Source of the DNA: Adhaeribacter aerolatus
GTDB taxonomy: Bacteria; Bacteroidota; Bacteroidia; Cytophagales; Hymenobacteraceae
Direction: 5' to 3'
NCBI RefSeq assembly: GCF_007991635.1
Contig: NZ_BJYS01000016.1
Span: 96,035-160,034, forward strand
Length of the DNA stretch: 64,000 nt
Shown: one piece after another, positions 1 through 8,651 of the stretch
Layout of the letters: each line of letters begins with the position of its first letter
How positions within the stretch are numbered: the first letter of the stretch is position 1
Notes under the pieces: generated by a model
The model's input: the letters and a program-made list of their open reading frames with translations, nothing else
Databases searched by the model: none
Told to the model about the DNA's origin: nothing
Made by a program: the position numbers and the translations under genes

Positions 1-277
1 CCTGGATAAATTGGGACTGAATTATACCATTAACCAGGTTGGTTCTATGTTTAGCATCTTTTTTACCCGCCAACCAGTCACCGATTTCGATTCGGCTAAA
101 AAATCGGACCTGAAGCTGTTCGGGCAATATTTTAACCACATGCTACAGCGTGGCATCTACCTGGCTCCTTCTCAGTTTGAAACCCTGTTTATCTCCACGG
201 CCATTACCGACGAATTAGCTGATAAATATTTAAAAGCAAATTTCGAATCGTTGCAGGCAATTAAAAATTCCCGCTAA
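1..277 (+). CDS. hemL: Glutamate-1-semialdehyde 2,1-aminomutase, C-terminal end (partial)
   Basis: This is the last 91 or so codons of a gene that enters from the left edge; the reading frame is open from base 2. The residues match the C-terminal small domain of HemL: VGSMFSIFFT, then a segment ending in LAPSQFETLFIS, which is the usual 'ylaPSqFEagFlS' block followed by an 'H/ITDELAD' helix. HemL is a PLP enzyme that converts glutamate-1-semialdehyde to 5-aminolevulinate in the C5 route to heme. The PLP lysine lies outside the window. A strong terminator follows 30 bases after the stop, so this gene ends its transcript. Confidence 0.9.
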   Translation, partial: LDKLGLNYTINQVGSMFSIFFTRQPVTDFDSAKKSDLKLFGQYFNHMLQRGIYLAPSQFETLFISTAITDELADKYLKANFESLQAIKNSR

Positions 278-306
278 AGCTTCTTTAACAGGAAACAGGT
301 AAAAAA

Positions 307-332
307 AAGCTCCGCGTATCCGGAGCTTTTTT
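307..332 (+). terminator. Rho-independent terminator after hemL
   Basis: Perfect 8-bp stem AAGCTCCG/CGGAGCTT with a 6-base loop, followed by a T run. Confidence 0.9.
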
Positions 333-402
333 AATTGGTTTATCCAGCGAATGTCATTTCCTCCGGTAAAAAAATCACCGAATATTAGTAGCAACATGCT
401 GA

Positions 403-432
403 TTTGATAATTACTATTTATTTATAATTTTA
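403..432 (+). promoter_or_regulatory. Possible Bacteroidota promoter for dcd
   Basis: TTTG at 403-406 and TAATTTTA at 425-432 (one base off TAnnTTTG), spaced by 18 bases and 21 bases before the dcd start. It fits the -33/-7 pattern of Bacteroidota housekeeping promoters, but the region is A+T rich so chance matches are likely. Confidence 0.4.
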
Positions 433-453
433 CATAAGATACTAGCTGCCCCC

Positions 454-990
454 ATGATTTTAACAGATAAAGAAATATTAAACCAGATTGCCGAAGGTAA
501 TATTGTTATAGAGCCTTTTAACCGGTCTTTTCTGGGAACCAACTCTTACGATGTACATTTAGGCAAATATTTGGCTACTTACAAAGACCCCGTAATTGAT
601 GCGCGTAAACACAACGAGATTGCTGTTTTCGAAATACCCGACGAAGGATTTGTGTTGCAGCCCGGCACATTGTATTTGGGTGTAACCCAGGAGTACACCG
701 AATCACACGCCCATGTGCCTTTTCTGGAAGGTAAATCCAGCGTAGGCCGGCTGGGAATAGATATTCATGCCACCGCCGGTAAAGGCGATGTGGGTTTCTG
801 CAACACCTGGACTTTAGAAATTTCGGTTACCCAACAGGTTCGGGTTTACTTTGGAATGCCAATTGGCCAGCTCATTTATTTTGAAGTAAAAGGCGAAATC
901 GAAAATTTATACAATAAAAAATCATCGGCCAAATACAATGAGCGGACTATAAAGCCCGTTGAATCAATGATGTGGAAAAACAATTGGTAA
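454..990 (+). CDS. dcd: dCTP deaminase
   Basis: A 178-residue protein of normal family length. It deaminates dCTP to dUTP, feeding dTMP synthesis in the cytoplasm. Recognisable parts are the N-terminal NSYDVHLG segment (30-37), the signature GKSSVGRLG (93-101) that binds the nucleotide triphosphate, the TWTLEISV strand carrying the expected catalytic glutamate (Glu122), and the GMPIGQLIYF motif (134-143). The ATG start gives the full N-terminus (ILTDKEIL). It stands alone between the hemL terminator and a secreted-protein gene. Confidence 0.93.
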   Translation: MILTDKEILNQIAEGNIVIEPFNRSFLGTNSYDVHLGKYLATYKDPVIDARKHNEIAVFEIPDEGFVLQPGTLYLGVTQEYTESHAHVPFLEGKSSVGRLGIDIHATAGKGDVGFCNTWTLEISVTQQVRVYFGMPIGQLIYFEVKGEIENLYNKKSSAKYNERTIKPVESMMWKNNW

Positions 991-1153
991 GTATATTTTT
1001 AAGTATAACCTCCAAAATTTTACATTTTTACTTTTAATCTTGTAGATATTCAGCGCTTAGTTTTCGTATAATATGGGTAAGTGGCAACTTTTTTAACCGG
1101 ATAGATGTTAAAAAATAACCAATAATGTACTGAACCTAAACTATGATAAAGAT

Positions 1154-1639
1154 ATGAAAAAGATAATTGTAATGTCGTGCCTGGTTTTTGCTTCGGCGTT
1201 TAGTGCCATTGCCCAGGATAATAAAGGTACGGCTACCGAACGAGCCAACCGCCTTACCGACCGGATGATTCAGGAACTGAAGCTGAACAACTTCCAGGCT
1301 AACCGTTTACGGGCTATTAACCAGGAGAAGGTTAATAAGATGATGGACATTGAACAGAAATTCGCCGGCAACGATGCCCTGGTAGATAAAAACTGTTTGG
1401 GTGTTTGTAAGGAGCGCGACCAGGAGCTGGAAAGCTTTTTAAGCACAGACCAGTACAGCGCTTATTATGGTGCCAGAAGTAAATATTATAGATACGATAA
1501 AGATTTTGCCGCGCAGATTGGTGCTTTACCTACTTTAGCCGGCAAACAAAAAAAACCGGTTTTACCCGTAGGCGAAAGCAAAGTGGTTCCGGTGAACAAA
1601 ACAGCCGCCGTTATTACGGCTGATGAGGGTTCCCGGTAG
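1154..1639 (+). CDS. Small secreted protein, Spy/CpxP-like in layout
   Basis: A 161-residue protein with a clear Sec signal peptide (MKK, hydrophobic core, cleavage after SAIAQ near residue 21). The mature part is helical and charged: LTDRMIQELKLNNFQANRLRAIN resembles the 'L.L...Q...l..I' pattern of periplasmic Spy/CpxP-type helical proteins, and two Cys residues sit close together (CLGVC). The C-terminal 40 residues are low-complexity and Lys/Val/Pro rich. Bacteroidota genomes often carry small proteins of this type near envelope genes. Function unknown; a periplasmic helical chaperone-like role is only an inference. Confidence 0.7.
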   Translation: MKKIIVMSCLVFASAFSAIAQDNKGTATERANRLTDRMIQELKLNNFQANRLRAINQEKVNKMMDIEQKFAGNDALVDKNCLGVCKERDQELESFLSTDQYSAYYGARSKYYRYDKDFAAQIGALPTLAGKQKKPVLPVGESKVVPVNKTAAVITADEGSR

Positions 1640-1662
1640 TCTCTAGCGCTTTACTTAGCTGC

Positions 1663-1704
1663 AAAACAAAGGCCTCACTTTCGATAAAGTGAGGCCTTTG
1701 TTTT
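1663..1704. terminator. Bidirectional terminator
   Basis: A near-perfect long hairpin, AAAGGCCTCACTTT/AAAGTGAGGCCTTT with loop CGAT, flanked by an A run and a T run. It lies between two convergent genes and can serve both. Confidence 0.92.
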
Positions 1705-1733
1705 ACTTATACGCCGCTTATCTTTAGTGTGTA

Positions 1734-2075
1734 TTATTTTGGTTGTTGTTGCCCCTCTTCATCCAGGTGTTTGCTAATGTCCTGGCAAAGTGCCCGAATT
1801 TTGCCGGCTATCACTTCGTCGCCGGTAGCTGTTAAAAGGGTTTGAGCCATCGAGCCCAGGGTATCCAGATAAAAATGTTTCATTTCGTCTACGGGCATGT
1901 CTTTCGTCCAAAGGTCCATTTTCATGGTGCCGTCCTGGTTGCGGTCCCAAAGGGCAATATTAATGGCTTTGGCAAAATGAATTTGTTCACCGGCATCGGT
2001 AGCCCGCCAGCTGATGGCTTCTGGAATATTATTATTATCGAGGGCTACGCTGAAATATATTTCTGATTTTTTCAT
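1734..2075 (-). CDS. gldC: Gliding-motility protein GldC
   Basis: A 113-residue cytoplasmic protein with no signal peptide. The start KKSEIYFSVALDNNNIPEAISW, the AKAINIALWD segment and the MKMDLWTKDMPVDEMKHFY segment are typical of the GldC family, which is found in gliding Bacteroidota and accompanies GldB in flavobacteria. GldC is helpful but not essential for gliding there. The gene is downstream of dnaN in the same direction but is separated from it by a terminator, so it probably has its own promoter. No gldB is seen nearby. Confidence 0.88.
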   Translation of the reverse strand: MKKSEIYFSVALDNNNIPEAISWRATDAGEQIHFAKAINIALWDRNQDGTMKMDLWTKDMPVDEMKHFYLDTLGSMAQTLLTATGDEVIAGKIRALCQDISKHLDEEGQQQPK

Positions 2076-2140
2076 GGCGAATTAAAATATTTCCGCAAAG
2101 GTAAAGCAATTGACGGGGAATACCAGTAGTACGATAACAA

Positions 2141-2164
2141 AAAAGGGGAGCACCTCCCCTTTTC
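2141..2164 (-). terminator. Terminator after dnaN
   Basis: Stem AAAAGGGGAG/CTCCCCTTTT with a 3-base loop; on the minus strand the T run follows the stem just past the dnaN stop. Confidence 0.88.
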
Positions 2165-2186
2165 TGCAACTAAATTGTTTGTATGG

Positions 2187-3311
2187 TTATACGTAATTAT
2201 TCAGCATTACCGGCATTACCAGCATCAGAATATTCTCGTTATCGTCGTTAGAAGTAGGCATCAGCAAGCCGGCGCGGTTAGGAGTCGAAAGTTCCAATGA
2301 AATCTCGTCCGAATCAATATTATTCAGCATCTCGATCAGGAAGCGGGCGTTAAAGCCAATCTCCATATCTTCCCCGTCGTACTGGCACGAAAGCCGCTCG
2401 TTCGCTTCGTTCGAGAAATCCAGATCCTCGGCCGAAACATGCAACTCGCTGCCCGCGATACGCAAACGGACCTGGTGCGTGGTTTTGTTTGAATAAATCG
2501 AAATACGTTTAATGGAACTTAATAAATCGTAACGATCAATTACCAGCTTGTTTGGATTCTGCGCCGGAATAACATTTTCGTAATCCGGATAACGCTCGTC
2601 TATTAAACGGCAAACCATCCGGATATTTTCAAAGCTGAAGAAGGCATTGGAAGTATTAAATTCAACCCGCACCGTGGTAGGCTCGGCCGGCAAAGTAGAT
2701 TTTAATAAGGTAAAGGCTTTGCGCGGAATAATAATAGAAGCCGTATTGCCGGTAGCCACATCGAAGCGGCGATACCGCAGTAGCCGGTGACCATCGGTGG
2801 CGACAAACGTAATATTATTATCGTTTAGCTGCACAAAAATACCGGTCATGGCGGGCCGCAATTCGTCGGTACTAACAGCAAAAATGGTTTTGTTAATAGC
2901 CCGGGCCAGCATGTTGGAGGGCACCTCAATAGAATTATTGCTTTTAACCACCGGTACTCGCGGGAAATCGGTGGCGTTTTCGCCCGATAATTTGTAGCGT
3001 CCGTTAGCTGAGCTTAATTCAATAGTATAGGTTTCTTCGTCGATGGTAAATGTAACCGGCTGATCGGGTAAATTCTTCAGCGTATCGAGCAAAATTCGGG
3101 CGGGGGCGGCTATCCGGCCATTTTCTTTCGCTTCCACGTGCATCTCGGTTATCATCGAGGTTTCCAGGTCGCTGGCCGTAATGGTTAAGGTCCCTTCGTT
3201 TATTTCGAAAAGAAAATTTTCCAGAATGGGCACTACCGGGTTAGACGAGATAACGCCATTAATGCTCTGAAGCTGTTTTAATAAGGCCGAAGACGATACA
3301 ATAAATTTCAT
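2187..3311 (-). CDS. dnaN: DNA polymerase III subunit beta (sliding clamp)
   Basis: A 374-residue protein, the normal length for the clamp monomer with three topologically equal domains of about 120 residues. The start MKFIVSSSALLKQLQSINGVI, the 'DLETSM' and 'LPDQPVTFT' segments of domain 1, and 'AVSTDELRPAMTGIFVQL...FVATDGHRLLR' of domain 2 are standard DnaN blocks. The C-terminus ends LMLVMPVMLNNYV, close to the usual 'yvlMPmrl' that lines the protein-binding cleft. The homodimer rings DNA and tethers polymerase III. It is not next to dnaA here, which is usual for Bacteroidota. Confidence 0.97.
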   Translation of the reverse strand: MKFIVSSSALLKQLQSINGVISSNPVVPILENFLFEINEGTLTITASDLETSMITEMHVEAKENGRIAAPARILLDTLKNLPDQPVTFTIDEETYTIELSSANGRYKLSGENATDFPRVPVVKSNNSIEVPSNMLARAINKTIFAVSTDELRPAMTGIFVQLNDNNITFVATDGHRLLRYRRFDVATGNTASIIIPRKAFTLLKSTLPAEPTTVRVEFNTSNAFFSFENIRMVCRLIDERYPDYENVIPAQNPNKLVIDRYDLLSSIKRISIYSNKTTHQVRLRIAGSELHVSAEDLDFSNEANERLSCQYDGEDMEIGFNARFLIEMLNNIDSDEISLELSTPNRAGLLMPTSNDDNENILMLVMPVMLNNYV

Positions 3312-3478
3312 TCCGAACAGTCGTTTATATTTTAAATTAATCTATTACAGGGAATTATTAACTAAACCGCAGGGGCCAGTAAGCAACCACTCTTTCGCCG
3401 CTATTTTGATGAAGCAAATTAGGTTAATTTACCTAATATTGAAAAAAAACTTTCAGAAAATCTATTTGCTTACCAAAG

Positions 3479-5185
3479 CTAATACCGGGCATATTTCCGC
3501 TTGCGCAGGTAATATCGCACCACGCCAAAGCCCACCAGCAAAACCAAAGGCAACACCAGGTTTATTAATTGCCACTTTTGTTTTTCTTCTTTAGCCTTAA
3601 CCCTATCTAAAGGCCGCAGCACAATTTCTTTCGACCGCAACGATACCAAATTGGTTTCGTCGAGTAAATAAGCTACGGCATTCACGGCAAAATCTTTGTT
3701 TGCGTAAGTCGCACCGGTGTACCGGTCAAAGCCTAAGCGATACGGCTGGTTGGTTTTAGGATTGACTTCATTCCGGATTAAATCGCCATCTGCTACTACC
3801 ACGAGCCGCGTAGGCTTACCTTGCTCCTGCAGCTTAACATTTGTAATACCAGGTGGTAAAGGCCGATTGGTAAACACCGATCGGAATGTTCCTTCCAGTA
3901 AGTAGCCTAAAACCTGCGGGCCTGCGTTAAACTCTTCGGGCTTTGGTGGTACCCGGGCTTCGTTTAAATTGATGCTGGCCGGCATTTGCACCACCCGCGA
4001 GTAAGGAGAAGTAGCAATTAACGGGGTCTTTTTAATGTTCCGAGCCCGAACCGAATCGATATTACTCACAAATTTTCCGTACAAGGCATCCAGGTTCCGT
4101 GTAATGGGGTGCTGGTTAAAACCATTAATGATGGGGAAATAACGCCAGTTCATGAGTTGGGTTTGCGGCTGATTGCCCAGCATACCCACTATCATGGGTA
4201 TCTGACCCGCATTAATATCCTGCACAAGATTACCGTTTAGCCGCACGCCGTAGGTAAATAGTAAATCCTGCAGGTTCACATCCAGCGGAAGGGCCACCGT
4301 ACCTTCCGTCCGAATACTGTCGAGGGCAATATTTACCGGGTCGATGAAGAATAAAGCTTTGCCCCCGCCTACTATAAATTGATCGAGCTTAAATTTTTCG
4401 GCTTCGGAATATTTGAGTAAGGGTTTGGCAATGACAATGGCATCAAGGGCTTTTAAATCGGGCACCTTCGTTAAATCTACCCGGAAGACATCGTAATTTT
4501 TCTGAAGCGTGGTAATAATGTCGGCGGTTTCCAGCATACTTAGCTCGCCGTGGCCCTCAATAAAGCCAATGCGCTTGCGCTGGGTTTGGGTAAGCTGCCG
4601 GATTGCCGAGGCCAGTTCAAACTCCAGCCCTTCTATCGATTGGTTTAACTGTTCATCGGGCGGCGCGGCCTGGTTGCCTTTCAGAAAAGTAACCGGTACT
4701 TCTTTTCCTTTGCAGGAAACAATGCCCCCTGGAAATATTAATTTTTCTACGGTTTTATCGCCTTCGGCCGAAACCAGGTTGGTGGGCTGCAAACCTTTAG
4801 CGGCTAACTGCTGGTAATATTTACTGCGCCGCTCCGGGTCGGTATTGCTACTCGGGTCGATAAAATTAAACTGTACCCGGTCATCAGAATAAACCCGGAA
4901 TTCTTCTAAGGTTTCGCGTACGGAATTTTGCAGTCGTTTAAAGCGGGCCGGGAAATCACCATCCAGGTACACGTCTACCGTTATATCGTCTTTTAAATTA
5001 GATAGCAGTTGCTTCGTAACAGGCGCAATCGAATATCGTTTATCTTCGGTTAGGTCTAGCCGGAAATAGGTATTCGCTAATAAAATATTCAGCAGTAAAA
5101 CAATGCCGATGGCGGCAAGAAACCAGTAAATATCTTTTTTCTTCCGGGATGAAGTAGTTGTGCTGGTTGCTTTTTCCTCTACCAT
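3479..5185 (-). CDS. gldG: Gliding-motility ABC transporter auxiliary protein GldG
   Basis: A 568-residue membrane-anchored protein. One TM helix near residues 18-38 (IYWFLAAIGIVLLLNILLA) is followed by the family signature YFRLDLTEDKRYSIAPVTKQLL, a large extracytoplasmic part related to ABC-transporter auxiliary (GldG/DUF4350-like) domains, and a second TM helix close to the C-terminus (LINLVLPLVLLVGFGVVRYYL) with a basic tail. GldG works with GldF and GldA in an ABC transporter needed for gliding in Flavobacterium. The start overlaps the end of gldF by 7 bases, so the two are translationally coupled. Confidence 0.93.
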   Translation of the reverse strand: MVEEKATSTTTSSRKKKDIYWFLAAIGIVLLLNILLANTYFRLDLTEDKRYSIAPVTKQLLSNLKDDITVDVYLDGDFPARFKRLQNSVRETLEEFRVYSDDRVQFNFIDPSSNTDPERRSKYYQQLAAKGLQPTNLVSAEGDKTVEKLIFPGGIVSCKGKEVPVTFLKGNQAAPPDEQLNQSIEGLEFELASAIRQLTQTQRKRIGFIEGHGELSMLETADIITTLQKNYDVFRVDLTKVPDLKALDAIVIAKPLLKYSEAEKFKLDQFIVGGGKALFFIDPVNIALDSIRTEGTVALPLDVNLQDLLFTYGVRLNGNLVQDINAGQIPMIVGMLGNQPQTQLMNWRYFPIINGFNQHPITRNLDALYGKFVSNIDSVRARNIKKTPLIATSPYSRVVQMPASINLNEARVPPKPEEFNAGPQVLGYLLEGTFRSVFTNRPLPPGITNVKLQEQGKPTRLVVVADGDLIRNEVNPKTNQPYRLGFDRYTGATYANKDFAVNAVAYLLDETNLVSLRSKEIVLRPLDRVKAKEEKQKWQLINLVLPLVLLVGFGVVRYYLRKRKYARY

Positions 5186-5907
5186 TTCCGGCTCTCCAAC
5201 ACCAATTTAGTTCCTAACAGCAACAACAAAATCACGCTTAAAAAATACAAAATATCCCGCGAATCGATTAAGCCCTTACTTAAAGCATTATAATGAAAGT
5301 CGATGCCTAAATAGCTGATTATGTATTCCGTATCGCCGCCCATCTGCACCGAGGCAATATAATCAAAACCAATATATACCAGGAAGCACAGGAACACCGC
5401 CAGAATAAAAGAAACAATCTGGTTTTCGGTGATAGCCGAAGAAAAAACGCCGATAGCAGTAAAAATAGCAGCCAGAAAAATCAGTCCGATGTAAGAGCCC
5501 GTTACCGCTGCCGAATCAATATTGCCGACCGGATTACCCAATGAGTAAACGCTGTAATAATACAATAGGGTTGGTACCAGGGCTAATAAAACCAGGAACA
5601 AACAGGCAAAATATTTACCCAGAATTAACTGCATATCGGTGATAGGTTTGGTTAGCAGTAACTCCAGGGTACCAGCCTTTTTTTCTTCGGAAAAGCTGCG
5701 CATGGTAACGGCCGGAATCAAAAACAGGAAAACCCAGGGCGCCATGCTGAATAGAGTTTGCATATCGGCGTAACCGTACTCCAGCACGCTGGTCTCGGGA
5801 AAAACCCACATAAATAAACCTATTGCTACCAGGAACACCCCGATAACAATATAGGCAATGATAGAATTAAGAAAACTGTTTATCTCTTTTTGCAGAATCG
5901 CAAACAT
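5179..5907 (-). CDS. gldF: Gliding-motility ABC transporter permease GldF
   Basis: A 242-residue integral membrane protein with about six TM helices, of the ABC-2 permease type. The segment EEKKAGTLELLLTKPITDMQLILGKYFA is the classic ABC-2 'sfseEr..gTlE.Ll..Pvs..eiilgK' block. It pairs with GldG (7-base overlap) and with the ATPase GldA upstream. Length and arrangement are normal for GldF. Confidence 0.94.
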   Translation of the reverse strand: MFAILQKEINSFLNSIIAYIVIGVFLVAIGLFMWVFPETSVLEYGYADMQTLFSMAPWVFLFLIPAVTMRSFSEEKKAGTLELLLTKPITDMQLILGKYFACLFLVLLALVPTLLYYYSVYSLGNPVGNIDSAAVTGSYIGLIFLAAIFTAIGVFSSAITENQIVSFILAVFLCFLVYIGFDYIASVQMGGDTEYIISYLGIDFHYNALSKGLIDSRDILYFLSVILLLLLGTKLVLESRKW

Positions 5908-5929
5908 GGTTTGGCTAATTATGAATTAA

Positions 5930-5995
5930 AAATTATGAATTAGAAATGTACAGTTAGTATGATTTTAAAAGGTCCAAAAACCTAATTCATAATTT
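5930..5995. repeat. A+T-rich inverted repeat between gldA and gldF
   Basis: Perfect 14-bp arms AAATTATGAATTAG (5930-5943) and CTAATTCATAATTT (5982-5995) with a 38-base spacer. The flanks add further ATTATGAATT-like copies. It sits in the 100-base gap between the gldA stop and the gldF start. It could form a hairpin in the mRNA, but has no G+C core or T run, so it is not a standard terminator. Confidence 0.75.
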
Positions 5996-6007
5996 CTAAT
6001 TTTTAAT

Positions 6008-6922
6008 TTATTTACTGGTTAGTTGTTTAAATATTTGTTCTAAAGAGTTCTCTTCCTGGCGTAAGCCAACGAGGCTCCACTGCTGATTACCGGCCAGCGT
6101 AAAAATAGCCGAACGAACATCCTGGCCAGGCTGCGAATGAATCCGGTATCTGTTATTGGGTAAACTGTCGATGGCAATAATGGCGGGGATGGTCGAAAAC
6201 AAAGTTGTATCAATGGGGCTTTCGAATTCCGCAATGGTTAAGACTTCATTTTTATTCAGGTTTTCCAGGGCACCTACTTCTGCATCGGCCACCACGGCAC
6301 CTTTGTTTATAATTACCACCCGGTCGCAAATGGCGGTAACTTCCTGCATAATGTGGGTTGAGAAAATAACGGTTTTCTCCCGGCCAATATTTTTAATTAA
6401 AGCCCTGATTTCGCTTAACTGATTGGGGTCCAAACCAGTAGTAGGCTCATCCAGAATCAATACTTCCGGATCATGAATCAGCGCCTGGGCCAAACCAACG
6501 CGCTGCCGGTAACCTTTCGATAAAGAACCAATTTTTTTACCCTGCTCGGCCGTTAAGCCGCACAAGCTTACCATTTCGGAAATCCGGTTCTTTAATGCAC
6601 TTCCTTTGAGGCCATTCACCGAACCCGCAAATTCCAGGTATTCTTTCACGTACATGTCCAGGTAAAGCGGGTTATGTTCCGGCAAATAGCCCACCTGGCG
6701 TCTTACGTTTATCGGTTCTGCCACCACATCATAGCCATTTACCAGAATAGTGCCTTCGGAGGGCGGCAAATAACAGGTGGCTATTTTCATGGTGGTAGAT
6801 TTACCTGCCCCATTAGGTCCCAAAAAACCCAGTATTTGCCCTTTGTTTACTTTAAAAGAAATATTATCTACGGCACGCTGGCTACCAAATATTTTGGTAA
6901 GATTCTTTACTTCTACCGACAT
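6008..6922 (-). CDS. gldA: Gliding-motility ABC transporter ATPase GldA
   Basis: A 304-residue cytoplasmic ATP-binding subunit. Walker A is GPNGAGKSTT (about 34-43), the Q-loop lies in VGYLPEHNPLY, the signature is LSKGYRQRVGLAQ, Walker B is EVLILDEPTTGLD, and the H-loop is IFSTHIMQEV. The last 90 residues form the accessory C-terminal domain common to ABC-2-type ATPases. It lies upstream of gldF and gldG in the same direction and energises that transporter. The order gldA-gldF-gldG in one block is somewhat tighter than in flavobacteria, where gldA is separate. Confidence 0.93.
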   Translation of the reverse strand: MSVEVKNLTKIFGSQRAVDNISFKVNKGQILGFLGPNGAGKSTTMKIATCYLPPSEGTILVNGYDVVAEPINVRRQVGYLPEHNPLYLDMYVKEYLEFAGSVNGLKGSALKNRISEMVSLCGLTAEQGKKIGSLSKGYRQRVGLAQALIHDPEVLILDEPTTGLDPNQLSEIRALIKNIGREKTVIFSTHIMQEVTAICDRVVIINKGAVVADAEVGALENLNKNEVLTIAEFESPIDTTLFSTIPAIIAIDSLPNNRYRIHSQPGQDVRSAIFTLAGNQQWSLVGLRQEENSLEQIFKQLTSK

Positions 6923-6976
6923 TCAATATTTTTCGGGATACATTCTGTTGTAAAAACGTGCAAAGATAAAGATAAA

Positions 6977-7687
6977 TTATTTGGATGCCTGCGGTTTTCC
7001 TTTGGGCCGTAAGGGCCGCACTTCAATATCTATGTGGTGGTAGTTGGGCGGCGACTGCAGCACGTGCAAAATAGTAGAAGCAATATCTTCGGGCTGCATC
7101 ATGTTTTCGGGCGCGGTGCTATTCTGGAAATCACTAAAAAAATTGGTATTAACCGAGCCCGGATAAATACAGGAAACTTTTACGCCAAACTCCCGCACCT
7201 CTTTGTAAAGCGACTGGGACATGCCCCGCACGGCAAACTTGGTAGCGCAATAACCAGATGCTTTCTCCACTCCGTTCAGGCCCGCCAACGAGACAATATT
7301 GATGATATGCCCTTCTTCTTGCTTTTTCATCTCGGGCAATACTACTCTGGTGCAGTAAAACAGGCCGTGCACATTGGTATCGAACATCAGGTGCCAATCT
7401 TCTACCGATTGCTCTTCAAACAAACCCTGTTTACCTAAACCGGCATTATTTACTAAAACAGAAACTGGTCTGCCGGCCCGCTCCACCGTTTCCTGGTAAG
7501 CTCTCTCCACAGCAGCCTGTTTGCGCACATCCACTTCGGCAAAAGAAAAATTAGGATGCTTTATGGGTCCGGGACGCCGGCCCCAACCTACCACAAAAGC
7601 CCCTTTTTCTAACAATACTTGGGCGGTGGCTAATCCTATGCCGGAGCTTACGCCGGTTATTACTATTAGTTTATTTTCCAGATTCAT
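6977..7687 (-). CDS. Short-chain dehydrogenase/reductase
   Basis: A 236-residue classical SDR. The cofactor loop is TGVSSGIG (near residue 11), the structural motif NNAG follows at about 85, and the catalytic residues are Ser in NIVSLAGLNG and Tyr-x-x-x-Lys in YCATK. The substrate cannot be named; close relatives are annotated as general NAD(P)-dependent oxidoreductases of the YdfG type. A second SDR gene lies just upstream in the same direction, but the two proteins differ clearly, so they are not a recent tandem duplicate. Confidence 0.88.
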   Translation of the reverse strand: MNLENKLIVITGVSSGIGLATAQVLLEKGAFVVGWGRRPGPIKHPNFSFAEVDVRKQAAVERAYQETVERAGRPVSVLVNNAGLGKQGLFEEQSVEDWHLMFDTNVHGLFYCTRVVLPEMKKQEEGHIINIVSLAGLNGVEKASGYCATKFAVRGMSQSLYKEVREFGVKVSCIYPGSVNTNFFSDFQNSTAPENMMQPEDIASTILHVLQSPPNYHHIDIEVRPLRPKGKPQASK

Positions 7688-7850
7688 CGTTTTAGGTTTT
7701 ATTAGTACTCCTTCTTCAATCCTCCAAACAACTAAAATGCTAATGAAGGAAGGTTATTTAAAGTACTTTTTAAATTAAATCCAATCTAATTACTTTTAAT
7801 ATTGCTTATTGTAAATCAATCAATTATAAACTAACACCTAGTGCGTTAAT

Positions 7851-8564
7851 TCAACTCTCAATATCCCCTAATTGGGGTCGAATCAGGATTTCTTCTACTA
7901 CGGTACCGGCCGACATGCCGTAGGCGCTGCTTACTGCACAGGCCACGTCCTCGCTCTTCATAAATCGTTCCGGAGGCAAATCTACGCCTTCCCAACTGGC
8001 CGTTAAGGTAGCTCCCGGTAAAATGGCAGTTACTTTTACATCGTGTTTTTTCAACTCTTCCCGTAATACTTTGGTCAGGCCGTATAAAGCAAATTTAGCC
8101 ACACAGTAAGACCCGCCATTGGTATAAGGTGTAATGCTCGCCGTAGAACACATCATAAATATATGGCCGGATTTTCTTTTCATCATATCCTCTACCAGGC
8201 CTTTGGTTATCCGGTAAGCGCTGAGCAAATGGTTCTCCAGCATAAATGGCAAGGCAGTACTATCCTCTTCGGTAATTTTACCCGGAATAAAAACGCCGGC
8301 ATTATTTACCAGAACATCAATCTTTACTTTTAAAGATTTTACATATTTAATAAAGGCTTCTACGGCCAGCGGATCTCCTATGTCGGTGGTCAGGTAAAAA
8401 ACTTTAGAAAAGGTATATTTTTGCTCAATTTCGAGTTTAAGCGCTTTTAAATCCCGCTCCGTTCTGGCACAGGTAATAATATGAAAGCCATCCGCTGCAA
8501 ATTTTTCGATAATTGCCCGGCCAATGCCTTTCGTGCCGCCTGTGACCAATATATATTTTTCCAT
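7851..8564 (-). CDS. Short-chain dehydrogenase, sepiapterin-reductase-like
   Basis: A classical SDR of 237 residues. I place the start at the ATG at 8564 (MEKYILVTGG), because the preceding 14 codons of the longer frame are not SDR-like. Cofactor loop TGGTKGIG, NNAG at about residue 86, catalytic Ser in MMCSTASITP and YxxxK in YCVAK. The general layout is like the bacterial SDRs grouped with 3-ketoacyl-ACP or sepiapterin reductases. Divergent from the MlaE-like gene, 87 bases apart. Substrate unknown. Confidence 0.85.
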   Translation of the reverse strand: MEKYILVTGGTKGIGRAIIEKFAADGFHIITCARTERDLKALKLEIEQKYTFSKVFYLTTDIGDPLAVEAFIKYVKSLKVKIDVLVNNAGVFIPGKITEEDSTALPFMLENHLLSAYRITKGLVEDMMKRKSGHIFMMCSTASITPYTNGGSYCVAKFALYGLTKVLREELKKHDVKVTAILPGATLTASWEGVDLPPERFMKSEDVACAVSSAYGMSAGTVVEEILIRPQLGDIES

Positions 8565-8651
8565 ATTAGTTAGGTTGTTTCTAGAATTTCGCCGTAATAT
8601 AGTCATAACAAAATAGACACCGATATTTTAGTTATTTCGTACACCCCCTTT

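Noticed and set aside
6977..8564. Tandem duplication of short-chain dehydrogenase genes
   Set aside because: The two proteins share only family motifs and differ in length and loops, so recent duplication is not supported.
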